Below, one piece after another: positions 32,463 through 39,825 of a stretch of DNA of 64,000 nucleotides. Positions within the stretch are counted from its first letter, which is position 1. Each line of letters starts with the position of its first letter. The position numbers and the translations under genes are program-made. The stretch is from Roseomonas sp. OT10 (GTDB taxonomy: Bacteria; Pseudomonadota; Alphaproteobacteria; Acetobacterales; Acetobacteraceae), in the NCBI RefSeq assembly GCF_020991085.1, contig NZ_CP087719.1, positions 124,001 through 188,000 of the forward strand, read 5' to 3'. The notes under the pieces were generated by a model. That model did not search any database, had not been told where the DNA came from, and saw only the letters and a list, made by a program, of their open reading frames with translations.

Positions 32463-34577
32463 ATGATCGACACCACTGAGCCGGGCGGCAGCGATGCCGC
32501 ACCGGAGCCGGCAGCTGCGCCCACCGCGGCGGACGTTCCGCTCGTGGCGCAGCGCGCCATCACCGCGCCTGCCACCGTCGATCGCGCCGCGCGCACCGTC
32601 GAGGTGGTGTGGAGCACCGGCGCCCGGGCCCGCAACTTCGTCCCGGCCCTCGGCCTGATCACCGAGGAGCTGGAGATGTCGCCGAACGCGGTGCGCATGG
32701 ACGCGCTGCGCTCGGGCCAGGCCCCCGTGCTGAACACCCACCGCCGCGGCGATGCGCGTGACGTCCTTGGCCGCGTCACGGCCGCCCGCCTCGAGCGCGG
32801 CCGCGGCTACGCCACGCTGCAGTTCTCCGCCGCGGCCGATGTCGAGCCCGTCTGGCAGCGCATCGCCGACGGCACTCTCCGCGCGGTGAGCGTCGGCTAT
32901 CGCGTGCACCGCTACGAGCCGCGGCCCGACGTCGCGACTGGCGAGACCGTCCACCGCGCGGTGGATTGGGAGCCCTTCGAGATCTCTGTCGTGCCCGTTC
33001 CGGTGGACCGGGACGCCAGTGTGCGTGGCGAGGCGCCGCAGGGTGCGCCCGCCGTCGCGATCGAACCCGCCCTGCCTGACGAGGACCCACCCATGCCCGA
33101 GACGACGCCGGCCGAGCCGGCTGCTGCCCCGTCGGCGCCGCCTGCCGCGTCGCCGTCCACCGCCCCGCTCCAGGAGACCACCGTGACCACCACGCCCAGC
33201 TCCCCGGCGCCCGAGCCGACCCGCGCCGCGCCCGCACCGGCCGTGCCGACGATCGACCTCGAGGCCGTCCGCGCCGAGGCCGAGCGCGCCGCCACCGAGC
33301 GCATTGCCAGCTACGAGCCGGTCCTCGCCGCCGCCCGCGGCCTGCTCGCCGCGGACACCCTCGACGCGCTGCGCCATGCCGCCATCCGCGAGCGCGTCAG
33401 CCCCGAGGTGCTGCGCAGCCGCCTGTGGGACGCCTTCACCCAGACGCAGACGAGCCGCCCGACGCTCCCGGCCCGCCCCGAGACGGGCCCCGGCCACGAC
33501 GACCCTGCGCAGATCCTCGACGCCATGGCCGAGGCGCTCGCCGCGCGCTCCATGCCCGGCTACCAGCCGCAGGGCTCCGGCCGCCACGCCGAGTTCATGG
33601 GCTGGCGCCCCTCCGACATGATCGGCGAGCTGCTCCGCGCCCGCGGCGTGCGGAGCGTGCCGCGCAACCCGACGCTCCTCGCCGAGCGCGCCTTCCACAC
33701 CAGCTCGGACTTCCCGGCGCTGCTCTCGGCCGCGGCCAACAAGATGCTGCTCGCCGCCTACCAGCCGGCGCAGCCGACCTATCGCCAGATCTTCCTCCGG
33801 CGGGACTTCCGCGACTTCAAGCCGCACCGCCACCTGCGCATCGGCGACTTCCCGACCCTGCTCCCCCTCGCCGAGAACGGCGAGATCCAGGTCGGCACCA
33901 TGTCCGAGAGCCAGGAGATCGTGCTGCTGCAGACCTTCGCGCGGCGCATCCGCGTCACGCGGCCGATGCTGGTCAACGACGACCTCGGCGCCTTCACCGA
34001 CTTCGCCGCCTCCATCGGTCGTCGCGTCGCCGAGTTCGAGAACGCCACGGCCTACAACCTGCTGAACAGCGCCAATGGCGACGGCCCGACCCTCGCCACC
34101 GGCAGCGCCCCGGTCTTCGCCACTGGCGCGGCGCGCGCGAACAAGGCCAGCACCGGCACGGTGCTCGACACCTCGACCATCGGCGCCGGCCGCACCGCCA
34201 TCATGAAGCAGCGCACGCTGGACGGCCTGCCGATCTCCATGGGCCAGACCATGCGCCTGCTGGTCGGGCCGAACCTCGAGCTCGCCGCCCGCCAGGCGAC
34301 GGTGGTCGTGCAGGCGAGCGAGATCGGCAAGGCGAACGTCTTCGCCGGCTTCGTGCAGCCGGTGATCGAGCCGCTGATCCAGGCGAACCGCTGGTACCTG
34401 TTCTCCGACCCGGTCGCCGCACCCGTCTATGTCTACGGCTACCTTAACGGCGCCGAGGGACCGCAGGTCACCACCGGCCCGGTGCAGGGCGCGGACGGCG
34501 TCGAGGTCAGCGTGATCTTCGATTTCGGCGTCGGCGCCATCGACTGGCGCGGCGCCTGGTTCAACCCGGGGACCTGA
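32463..34577 (+). CDS. Prohead protease-major capsid protein fusion
   Basis: A 704-aa protein combining two head functions. Residues 30-185 resemble the HK97/S78 prohead protease: LNTHRRGDARDVLGRV supplies the His and RAVSVGYRVHRYE the Ser. A long Pro/Ala/Glu-rich linker (about 195-275) follows. From about 380 to the end lies a Mu gpT-like major capsid domain (PTYRQIFLRRDFRDFK, RIRVTRPMLVNDDLGAF, LLVGPNLELAARQ). The protease presumably frees the capsid by self-cleavage in the linker region, which may also act as scaffold (inferred). No separate protease or scaffold gene is present, which supports the fusion. Confidence 0.9.
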   Translation: MIDTTEPGGSDAAPEPAAAPTAADVPLVAQRAITAPATVDRAARTVEVVWSTGARARNFVPALGLITEELEMSPNAVRMDALRSGQAPVLNTHRRGDARDVLGRVTAARLERGRGYATLQFSAAADVEPVWQRIADGTLRAVSVGYRVHRYEPRPDVATGETVHRAVDWEPFEISVVPVPVDRDASVRGEAPQGAPAVAIEPALPDEDPPMPETTPAEPAAAPSAPPAASPSTAPLQETTVTTTPSSPAPEPTRAAPAPAVPTIDLEAVRAEAERAATERIASYEPVLAAARGLLAADTLDALRHAAIRERVSPEVLRSRLWDAFTQTQTSRPTLPARPETGPGHDDPAQILDAMAEALAARSMPGYQPQGSGRHAEFMGWRPSDMIGELLRARGVRSVPRNPTLLAERAFHTSSDFPALLSAAANKMLLAAYQPAQPTYRQIFLRRDFRDFKPHRHLRIGDFPTLLPLAENGEIQVGTMSESQEIVLLQTFARRIRVTRPMLVNDDLGAFTDFAASIGRRVAEFENATAYNLLNSANGDGPTLATGSAPVFATGAARANKASTGTVLDTSTIGAGRTAIMKQRTLDGLPISMGQTMRLLVGPNLELAARQATVVVQASEIGKANVFAGFVQPVIEPLIQANRWYLFSDPVAAPVYVYGYLNGAEGPQVTTGPVQGADGVEVSVIFDFGVGAIDWRGAWFNPGT

Positions 34578-34650
34578 TCCTCCCCACCACCACAGCAGCT
34601 TCGTCGAGGGCGTCCTTCGGGACGCCTTCGGCGTTTCAGGAGACCTCTCC

Positions 34651-35001
34651 ATGCGCAACTGCATCCGTCCCGACGCGCGCTCCATCCCGATGGTGGTGCC
34701 CTACGCCGGAGGCATCCTCTCCGGCCAGGGCATGCTGGTCGGCGCCTTCTTCGGGGTGGCGGCGTCCGACGCCGCCCAGAACGCCAGCGTCGAGTGCGAG
34801 ACCCGCGGCGAGTTCGAGCTCACCAAGGAGCCCTCGCTCGCCATCTCCGCCGGCGCGCGGGTGTTCTGGGACAACACCAACCGCCGCATCACCACCACCG
34901 CCACCGGCAACTTCCAGGTCGGCCTCTGCACCGTCGCGGCGCTGGCGGCCGATGCCACGGTCCGCGTCATGCTGGCCCGCGTCTCGGCGTCCGGCACATG
35001 A
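34651..35001 (+). CDS. Capsid cement/decoration protein (DUF2190-like)
   Basis: A 116-aa beta-rich protein. IPMVVPYAGGILSGQGMLVG, GEFELTKEPSLAISAGARVFWDN and FQVGLCTVAALAADATVRVML match the DUF2190 family of capsid decoration proteins. It is the usual neighbour downstream of the major capsid gene, and would stabilise the expanded head. Confidence 0.85.
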   Translation: MRNCIRPDARSIPMVVPYAGGILSGQGMLVGAFFGVAASDAAQNASVECETRGEFELTKEPSLAISAGARVFWDNTNRRITTTATGNFQVGLCTVAALAADATVRVMLARVSASGT

Positions 35002-35654
35002 GCGGCGATCCGAAGACCAGCCGGGGCTACCGCAATCGCAACCCCGGCAACATCGAGCACCTCGCTACGAACAAGTGGCTCGGCCTCGAGGACCCACCCT
35101 CGGATGGGCGCTTCTGCCGCTTCCGCTCGCACCAGCACGGCATCCGCGCCCTGGCCCTGCTGCTGCAGAGCTACCAGGACCGGCATGGGCTGCGCACGGT
35201 GCGCAGCATCGTCGCGCGCTGGGCGCCGAGCAGCGAGAACGACACCCGCGCCTACCAGGCGGCGGTCGCCGCGCGGCTCGGCGTCGCGCTCGACGACCCG
35301 ATCGACCTGCACGACGCGGCGACGATGCGCGGGCTGGTCGAGGCGATCATCCGGCACGAGCTCGGCGGCATGCCCTACGCGCCGGAGACGATCGCGGAGG
35401 GATTACGCATGGCGGGGCTGGTCCAGCCGGGCCTTGCCCACAGTGGCACCGTGCGCGCCGCCGCGGGCTCGGTGGTCGCGGGCGTCACGGCGGCGGCGGT
35501 GGTCGATGCGGTGACCACGCTTGCTCCCCACGCCGAGGGCTTGGCGGCCGTGTTGCGCGCGCTCGGCCCCTGGGGCGTCGCCGCCGCGGTGATCGGCGTC
35601 GCGGCCTGGACAATCCACCAGCGGCTGCAGCGGCAGCGGGAGGTCACCCGATGA
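34998..35654 (+). CDS. Endolysin-like protein with C-terminal membrane segments
   Basis: A 218-aa protein from ATG 34998. The N-terminal YRNRNPGNI, FRSHQHGIRALALLLQSYQ and DLHDAATMRGLVEAII resemble muramidase-like virion proteins (PRD1 P5/P35-like annotations). The C-terminal 75 residues contain two hydrophobic stretches (SVVAGVTAAAVVDAV and WGVAAAVIGVAAW) ending in a basic tail. It may combine peptidoglycan cutting with membrane anchoring. It overlaps the small coiled-coil gene by 4 nt. Confidence 0.75.
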   Translation: MSGDPKTSRGYRNRNPGNIEHLATNKWLGLEDPPSDGRFCRFRSHQHGIRALALLLQSYQDRHGLRTVRSIVARWAPSSENDTRAYQAAVAARLGVALDDPIDLHDAATMRGLVEAIIRHELGGMPYAPETIAEGLRMAGLVQPGLAHSGTVRAAAGSVVAGVTAAAVVDAVTTLAPHAEGLAAVLRALGPWGVAAAVIGVAAWTIHQRLQRQREVTR

Positions 35655-35926
35655 CGGACCACGACCGCGAACTCGGCACGATCGTCACCCGCCTCACCGA
35701 GATCGAGCGGCGGCTCGCCGAGGGCGATAAGGACATGCGCGAGCTGACGCGCACGGTGACCGAGCTGGTTAAGGCGATGGCTGGCCTCACCGCGCGGCTG
35801 TCGCTCGGGGCCGGCGGGCTGCCGGGCACATCACCAGCGATCCCCGCGACGGGTGCGGCCGCAGCCGGCGGCATCGTCGGCGCCGCGGTCGGCGCGAAGC
35901 TCGCCTCCTGGCTCGGGCTGGGCTGA
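35651..35926 (+). CDS. Holin-like small membrane protein candidate
   Basis: A 91-aa protein. Residues 1-50 form an amphipathic coiled coil (EIERRLAEGDKDMRELTRTV). Residues 60-91 are a glycine/alanine-rich hydrophobic segment (AAAAGGIVGAAVGAKLASW) that could cross the membrane once. Adjacent to the endolysin-like gene and overlapping it, it is the best holin or spanin-accessory candidate; the call rests on context. Confidence 0.6.
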   Translation: MTDHDRELGTIVTRLTEIERRLAEGDKDMRELTRTVTELVKAMAGLTARLSLGAGGLPGTSPAIPATGAAAAGGIVGAAVGAKLASWLGLG

Positions 35927-35932
35927 ACCGCA

Positions 35933-36241
35933 ATGGCTGTGTTCGACGATGCACTGGCGGTGCTCGCGGCCGATCCGAACCTTGGCGTCGAGGCCACTTA
36001 CCGCGTCGCGGGCACCGGTGTGCCCATGTCACTGCGCGTGCTTCGGTCGAGCCCCGATCGCGTGGTGGACGCCTTCGACACGCCACTGCTGCGCGCGACC
36101 GACGTGCTGACCGTCGCCATCGGCCTGCTGCCAGCGATCGAGGCGGACGACACCTTCACCATCGGCACGGACATACTGACGGTGGACAGCGCCGAGCGAG
36201 ACGCTGCCGGGGTCGCCTGGCGCGTACTCTGCCGGCGGTAG
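35933..36241 (+). CDS. Head-tail connector / stabilisation protein
   Basis: A 102-aa protein with strands typical of gpFII-like joining proteins (EATYRVAGTGVPMSLRVLRSS, DDTFTIGTDILTVDSAERD). The order connector - DUF6441 - terminator-like - tail tube is common in siphophages of alphaproteobacteria. The family call is by layout and strand pattern. Confidence 0.68.
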   Translation: MAVFDDALAVLAADPNLGVEATYRVAGTGVPMSLRVLRSSPDRVVDAFDTPLLRATDVLTVAIGLLPAIEADDTFTIGTDILTVDSAERDAAGVAWRVLCRR

Positions 36242-36242
36242 C

Positions 36243-36965
36243 ATGCGCCTCTCCGCTGTCGTCGGGGATCTCCGCAAGGCGCTCGCGGAGGAGGTCCGCG
36301 CCGGTGAGCGTGCTGCCTCTCGCGCCGTGCGCGCCGAGACCGACGCGCTTAAGGGGGAACTGCGCCAGCAGGTCACCGGATCCCTGGGCGGGAAAGCCCG
36401 CGGCATCGCCAATGCCTGGCGCTCCCAGGTCTTCCCGCGCACCGGCGTGTCGATGCGCGCTGCCGGCCTCGTCTGGAGCAAGACGCCGTTGGTGATCGAT
36501 GCCTTCGAGCGCGGCGCGCTGATCCGGCCGAAGGGCGGCGGGCGGTTCCTCGCGATCGCCACCGGCTTCAACGCCGCCCGCGGCTGGCGCGGGCGCGGCG
36601 ACAAGGGCCTGCGCGTCACGCCTGCCCAGATGGTCGCCTCCGGCCAGGGCTTCCTCCGACCCTTCCGCTCGGGCCGCGGCTTCGTCTGGTGCCTGCCGCT
36701 GCGCCAGGGCGCGGGAACGGGCCGACGGCGGCGCACACGGCTCATCGCTGGCGGCGTGGCCGAGGTCGGCACGGCCAACCGCAAGGGCCGCGAGGCCTGG
36801 GCACGGGGGCTGCTCGAACAGGGGATGGTGCCGATGTTCCTGCTGCTGCCGCAGGTGAAGCTCGCCAAGCGGCTCGACGTGCGCGGGGCCTCCCTGCGCG
36901 CCCTCCGGCGCCTGCCGCGGCGCTTCGTGGCGGCCTGGGAAGCCGAAGCCGGGAGGCCCGCGTGA
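36243..36965 (+). CDS. DUF6441-like phage protein
   Basis: A 240-aa basic protein (LRKALAEEVRAGERAASRAV, ALIRPKGGGRFLAIATGFNAARG, QGMVPMFLLLPQVKLAKRLD). This pattern fits the DUF6441 family, which in other phages lies between connector and tail-terminator genes and is thought to take part in tail completion or head-tail joining. Overlaps the next GTG start by 4 nt. Confidence 0.78.
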   Translation: MRLSAVVGDLRKALAEEVRAGERAASRAVRAETDALKGELRQQVTGSLGGKARGIANAWRSQVFPRTGVSMRAAGLVWSKTPLVIDAFERGALIRPKGGGRFLAIATGFNAARGWRGRGDKGLRVTPAQMVASGQGFLRPFRSGRGFVWCLPLRQGAGTGRRRRTRLIAGGVAEVGTANRKGREAWARGLLEQGMVPMFLLLPQVKLAKRLDVRGASLRALRRLPRRFVAAWEAEAGRPA

Positions 36966-37390
36966 GCGTTCGCGAGACGGCCCTCGCCGCTCTGTCCGCG
37001 CGCCTGGGCGCCACCCTGGCCGCGCGGAACCCGGCTCCGAAGGTGTTGCGGAACGAGACCGTCCCACAGCGCATGCCCGCCGGCGGGCTCGTGGTGGTCC
37101 GCGACGGCGAGACGGTGGAGGAGACCCCGATCCTGTCACCGCTCGCCTGGGCGGTCGAGCACCGCGCCGAGGTCGAGGTTGTCGCGGCCACGGGTGCGCT
37201 GCTCGACGCGCTGCTGGTCGACATCGCCGCGGCGATCGCCGGCGATCGCACCCTCGGCGGGGCGGTCGAGTGGGCGCAGCCCGGCGCGCCCTCCTTCGAC
37301 GACGCCGAGACCGAGGGCGCCGCCGCGGCCCGCGTCGCCTCCGTGCCCGTCACGCTGTCCTTCACCGTCGCCGGCTCGCCGCTGGCCTGA
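36962..37390 (+). CDS. Tail terminator/completion protein candidate
   Basis: A 142-aa protein from GTG 36962. ALAALSARLGATLAARNPAP, ETVEETPILSPLAWAVEH and AAARVASVPVTLSFTVAGSPLA give the helix-then-strand pattern of gpU/DUF3168-like tail terminators. It lies right before the tail tube gene. No firm domain hit can be claimed. Confidence 0.65.
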   Translation: MSVRETALAALSARLGATLAARNPAPKVLRNETVPQRMPAGGLVVVRDGETVEETPILSPLAWAVEHRAEVEVVAATGALLDALLVDIAAAIAGDRTLGGAVEWAQPGAPSFDDAETEGAAAARVASVPVTLSFTVAGSPLA

Positions 37391-37402
37391 CAGGAGCTTC
37401 CG

Positions 37403-38356
37403 ATGCCCCGTGCCATCGGCGCGAACTCGCGCCTGCTCATGATCCCCGAGGTTACCTACGGCACCGCCCCGGGCGGCAACTGGCGGCGCGTGCCGTTCCT
37501 GTCATGTGACCTGGGCGCAGAGCAACCGCTGCTGGATGCCGACGTGATCGGTGTGGGCAGCAACCGGGATCCGGCGGCGCCCTTCCTCGACACCGTGACG
37601 GTCGCCGGCCAGGCAGTGGTGCCCGTCGATCTGATCAACATCGGCCACTGGTTGCGGCTGCTGCTTGGTGCGCCGACCACCACCGGCACCACCAACTTCA
37701 TCCACACGTTCGGCTCCGGCGCGGCCTCGCTGCCCAGCAACGCGATGGAGGTCGGCTATCCGGACGTGCCGTCCTTCGATGTCTGCACTGGCGTGCGCGC
37801 CGACACGCTGGAACTGGACTTCACGCCGACCGGCGCGGCCACCGCCACCTTCGGGCTGCTTGGCCAGGGTTCGGTGCGCACGGGTGCGACCTCAGGCGGC
37901 ACGCCGACCAGCGCGGCCTACACCGCCTTCAATAAGGCGCAGGGGTCCATCACCCGCAGCGGCGCCGCGCTGGCGCAGGTCACCGGCGCGCGGCTCACCT
38001 ATGCCAACGGCATGGAGGCGGTGCGCACCATCCGCGCCGATCGCCGCGTCGAGGGCGTGGACCCTGGCATTGCGCGCTGCACCGGCCAGATCACCGTGCG
38101 CTTCGAGAACACCACGCTGCTCGCCCAGGCACAGGCCGGCACCTCGGCGGAGTTTGCCATGGCCTTCACGATCGACGCGAACCGCAGCCTGACCATCACG
38201 CTGCACGAGGTCTATCTCGCGCTGGCCAAGACCCCGATCGAAGGTCCGGCCGGTGTGGAGGCCAGCTTCGATTTCCGCGCCGCCTTCAACGCGACGGCGA
38301 CGCGCATGATGACGGCGGTGCTGCGGAACCAGCAGGCGGGGACGGAGTATGCGTGA
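37403..38356 (+). CDS. Tail tube (major tail) protein
   Basis: A 317-aa protein preceded by CAGGAGC. It has the profile of siphophage tail tube proteins: LLMIPEVTYGTAPGGNWRRVPF, a beta-rich middle (TLELDFTPTGAATATFGLLG), and a C-terminal helix plus strands (TITLHEVYLALAKTPIEGPAG). Position before the frameshifted chaperone pair and tape measure supports the call. The counter-oriented NYN gene interrupts the usual immediate adjacency. Confidence 0.88.
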   Translation: MPRAIGANSRLLMIPEVTYGTAPGGNWRRVPFLSCDLGAEQPLLDADVIGVGSNRDPAAPFLDTVTVAGQAVVPVDLINIGHWLRLLLGAPTTTGTTNFIHTFGSGAASLPSNAMEVGYPDVPSFDVCTGVRADTLELDFTPTGAATATFGLLGQGSVRTGATSGGTPTSAAYTAFNKAQGSITRSGAALAQVTGARLTYANGMEAVRTIRADRRVEGVDPGIARCTGQITVRFENTTLLAQAQAGTSAEFAMAFTIDANRSLTITLHEVYLALAKTPIEGPAGVEASFDFRAAFNATATRMMTAVLRNQQAGTEYA

Positions 38357-38386
38357 TGCTGCCGCCGAAGCTCTTGATGTGCCCCA

Positions 38387-38926
38387 TCAAGGGCGCAAAG
38401 CGTCCAAGTGCTGATTGAGCGATATGAAGTTTGAGCATGCGGCCTTCAGCTCCCGCGAGGCATGGTCCCAGAAGACGACATCGACTTGGAAACCGTCGGA
38501 TACGAGATTTTCCACTGCGGGAACGTAGTCACTGTCCCCTGACACGATGGTAAACACGTCTCCAGGCTGCGCGCTCTTGTAGGCATCACGCGTTAGCGCC
38601 GCCACGATCCCAGTGTCGATCTTCTTTTCCTTATTGGCGAAGTTGCGGTCATGAGTAACGACCTCAAAACCAGCGCGCTTTGCAAGGTTCCAAACCGCGT
38701 CATTCTCCGGGGGACGAGATCCAAACAGCATGGCGCGGGCCGTGCCCTTGGGGTCAGTGCCAGCCACAAACTGGTAGAGCTTCCCAAAGCTCATCCGATA
38801 GCTCGTATCGAGAATTCGGTTGTCAAATGCGTCATAGATGTTCAGCGCCATGCCCTTGGCGAGTGCGCTGACCCTTTGTCCCTCGATGAAGACGTTCGAG
38901 TTATCGACGTAGATCCAGTCAGCCAT
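38387..38926 (-). CDS. NYN-domain (PIN-like RNase) protein, reverse-strand cargo gene
   Basis: A 179-aa protein from ATG 38926, with AAGGA 7 nt upstream. IYVDNSNVFIEG gives the first catalytic Asp (residue 8), IDTGIVAAL an acidic residue (104), and SGDSDYVPAV the last pair (131-133). This is the NYN/LabA-like fold of metal-dependent RNases. It is inserted against transcription between the tail tube and tail chaperone genes, and its sequence is visibly more A/T-rich than the flanking phage genes. It is therefore a moron-type cargo gene, probably expressed from the lysogen. An RNase role in phage exclusion or RNA turnover is plausible but inferred. Confidence 0.88.
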   Translation of the reverse strand: MADWIYVDNSNVFIEGQRVSALAKGMALNIYDAFDNRILDTSYRMSFGKLYQFVAGTDPKGTARAMLFGSRPPENDAVWNLAKRAGFEVVTHDRNFANKEKKIDTGIVAALTRDAYKSAQPGDVFTIVSGDSDYVPAVENLVSDGFQVDVVFWDHASRELKAACSNFISLNQHLDALRP

Positions 38927-38971
38927 CAAAACATCCTTCGCTACGGTTAAGTATTCGGCGCGGTGTGTAAC

Positions 38972-38998
38972 GCCGGCCCAGAGCCGATTCGGGCCGGC
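38972..38998. promoter_or_regulatory. GC-rich hairpin upstream of the NYN gene
   Basis: GCCGGCCC (38972-38979) and GGGCCGGC (38991-38998) form a perfect 8-bp stem with an 11-nt loop. A second hairpin, GGCCAGC-AGCA-GCTGGCC, follows at 39047-39064. Both lie in the 175-bp gap between the divergent NYN and chaperone genes. There is no T-run, so they may insulate the cargo gene rather than terminate cleanly. Confidence 0.4.
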
Positions 38999-39101
38999 CG
39001 TTCGTGCAGCATAGTCAGCGCGTCAAGCCGACGCACTCTTCGGGGCGGCCAGCAGCAGCTGGCCAATCGTTCGTAGGTAACCAATCACAAGGGATTGCGA
39101 A

Positions 39102-39479
39102 ATGCTCACCCTCGACCTCCCGGTCGAGCCGTACTGGCTCGACCTGCCGCGCGGCGTCCGCGTGGAGATCCGCCCCGTCACCACCGCTGTGATGGCCGCC
39201 GCCCAGGCCAGCTCCTCCCGCCGCCTCGGCGCGCTGCGAGCCGCCTCCGAGGACCTCGACCCCGACATGGCCCGCGGCCTGGCCTTCGCCTTCCTGGTCA
39301 AGGCGCTCGCCCGCCACGCCGTCACCGCCTGGGAGGGCGTCGGCGACGCCGCCGGCAAGCCGCTGCCGCTCTCGCCCGAGGCGGTCGAGCGCCTGATGGA
39401 CATGGACGAGATCGCCGCCGCCTTCTGGGACCGCGCCACTGGCCCGGTCGCCGCCGTGGCGCTGGAGGGAAACGACTAA
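39102..39479 (+). CDS. Tail assembly chaperone (gpG-like)
   Basis: A 125-aa protein with AAGGGA upstream of ATG 39102. LPRGVRVEIRPVTTAVMAAAQ, LAFAFLVKALARHAVTAWEG and ERLMDMDEIAAAFWDRA match siphophage tail assembly chaperones. It ends in GGA AAC GAC TAA, within which a GGGAAAC slippery heptamer (39467-39473) allows a -1 shift into a longer product. The short form is the equivalent of lambda gpG. Confidence 0.85.
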   Translation: MLTLDLPVEPYWLDLPRGVRVEIRPVTTAVMAAAQASSSRRLGALRAASEDLDPDMARGLAFAFLVKALARHAVTAWEGVGDAAGKPLPLSPEAVERLMDMDEIAAAFWDRATGPVAAVALEGND

Positions 39480-39796
39480 GGGCTCGGGCCGAATGGCACT
39501 TCGGCCAGGGCCCTGACTACTGCCGCGGCTGCGCGGCCCTCGACCGCGACTGCGGCCTCGCCTGCCCCTACGCCGCCCAGGCCCCGGCCAGTGTCGAGGG
39601 CGCCGCAGCTTGGGCCGCCGGCACCACCTGCGCCACGGCGACGATGACGGGCCTCGACCTCGACATGCCGGCCGCCCTCGCCACCGCCCGCGAGATGGGC
39701 GCCACCGGCTGGGCCGCGGCCGAACTGCTGCTGGCCATGCGCATGGGCTTGGCCGCCGGCAGCGCCGCACGGCGCACTGATCCCCCCGGACCCTGA
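39102..39796 (+). CDS. Frameshifted tail assembly chaperone extension (gpGT-like)
   Basis: A -1 shift at G GGA AAC (39467-39473) leaves the chaperone frame four codons before its stop region and continues for about 107 residues to TGA 39794-39796, giving roughly 231 aa. The extension has a Cys cluster (DYCRGCAALDRDCGLACPY) and a helical end, and lacks a start codon of its own near the junction. Lambda makes gpGT at GGGAAAG in the same way, to recruit the tape measure protein. The tape measure gene begins 29 nt after this frame ends. Confidence 0.8.
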
Positions 39797-39825
39797 CCAC
39801 CACACCGATGCAGGAGGCGTGACGC

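Noticed and set aside
32421-34685. 754-codon minus-strand frame opposite the capsid gene
   Set aside because: Gly/Arg-rich shadow of the fusion gene; no start signal and no family.
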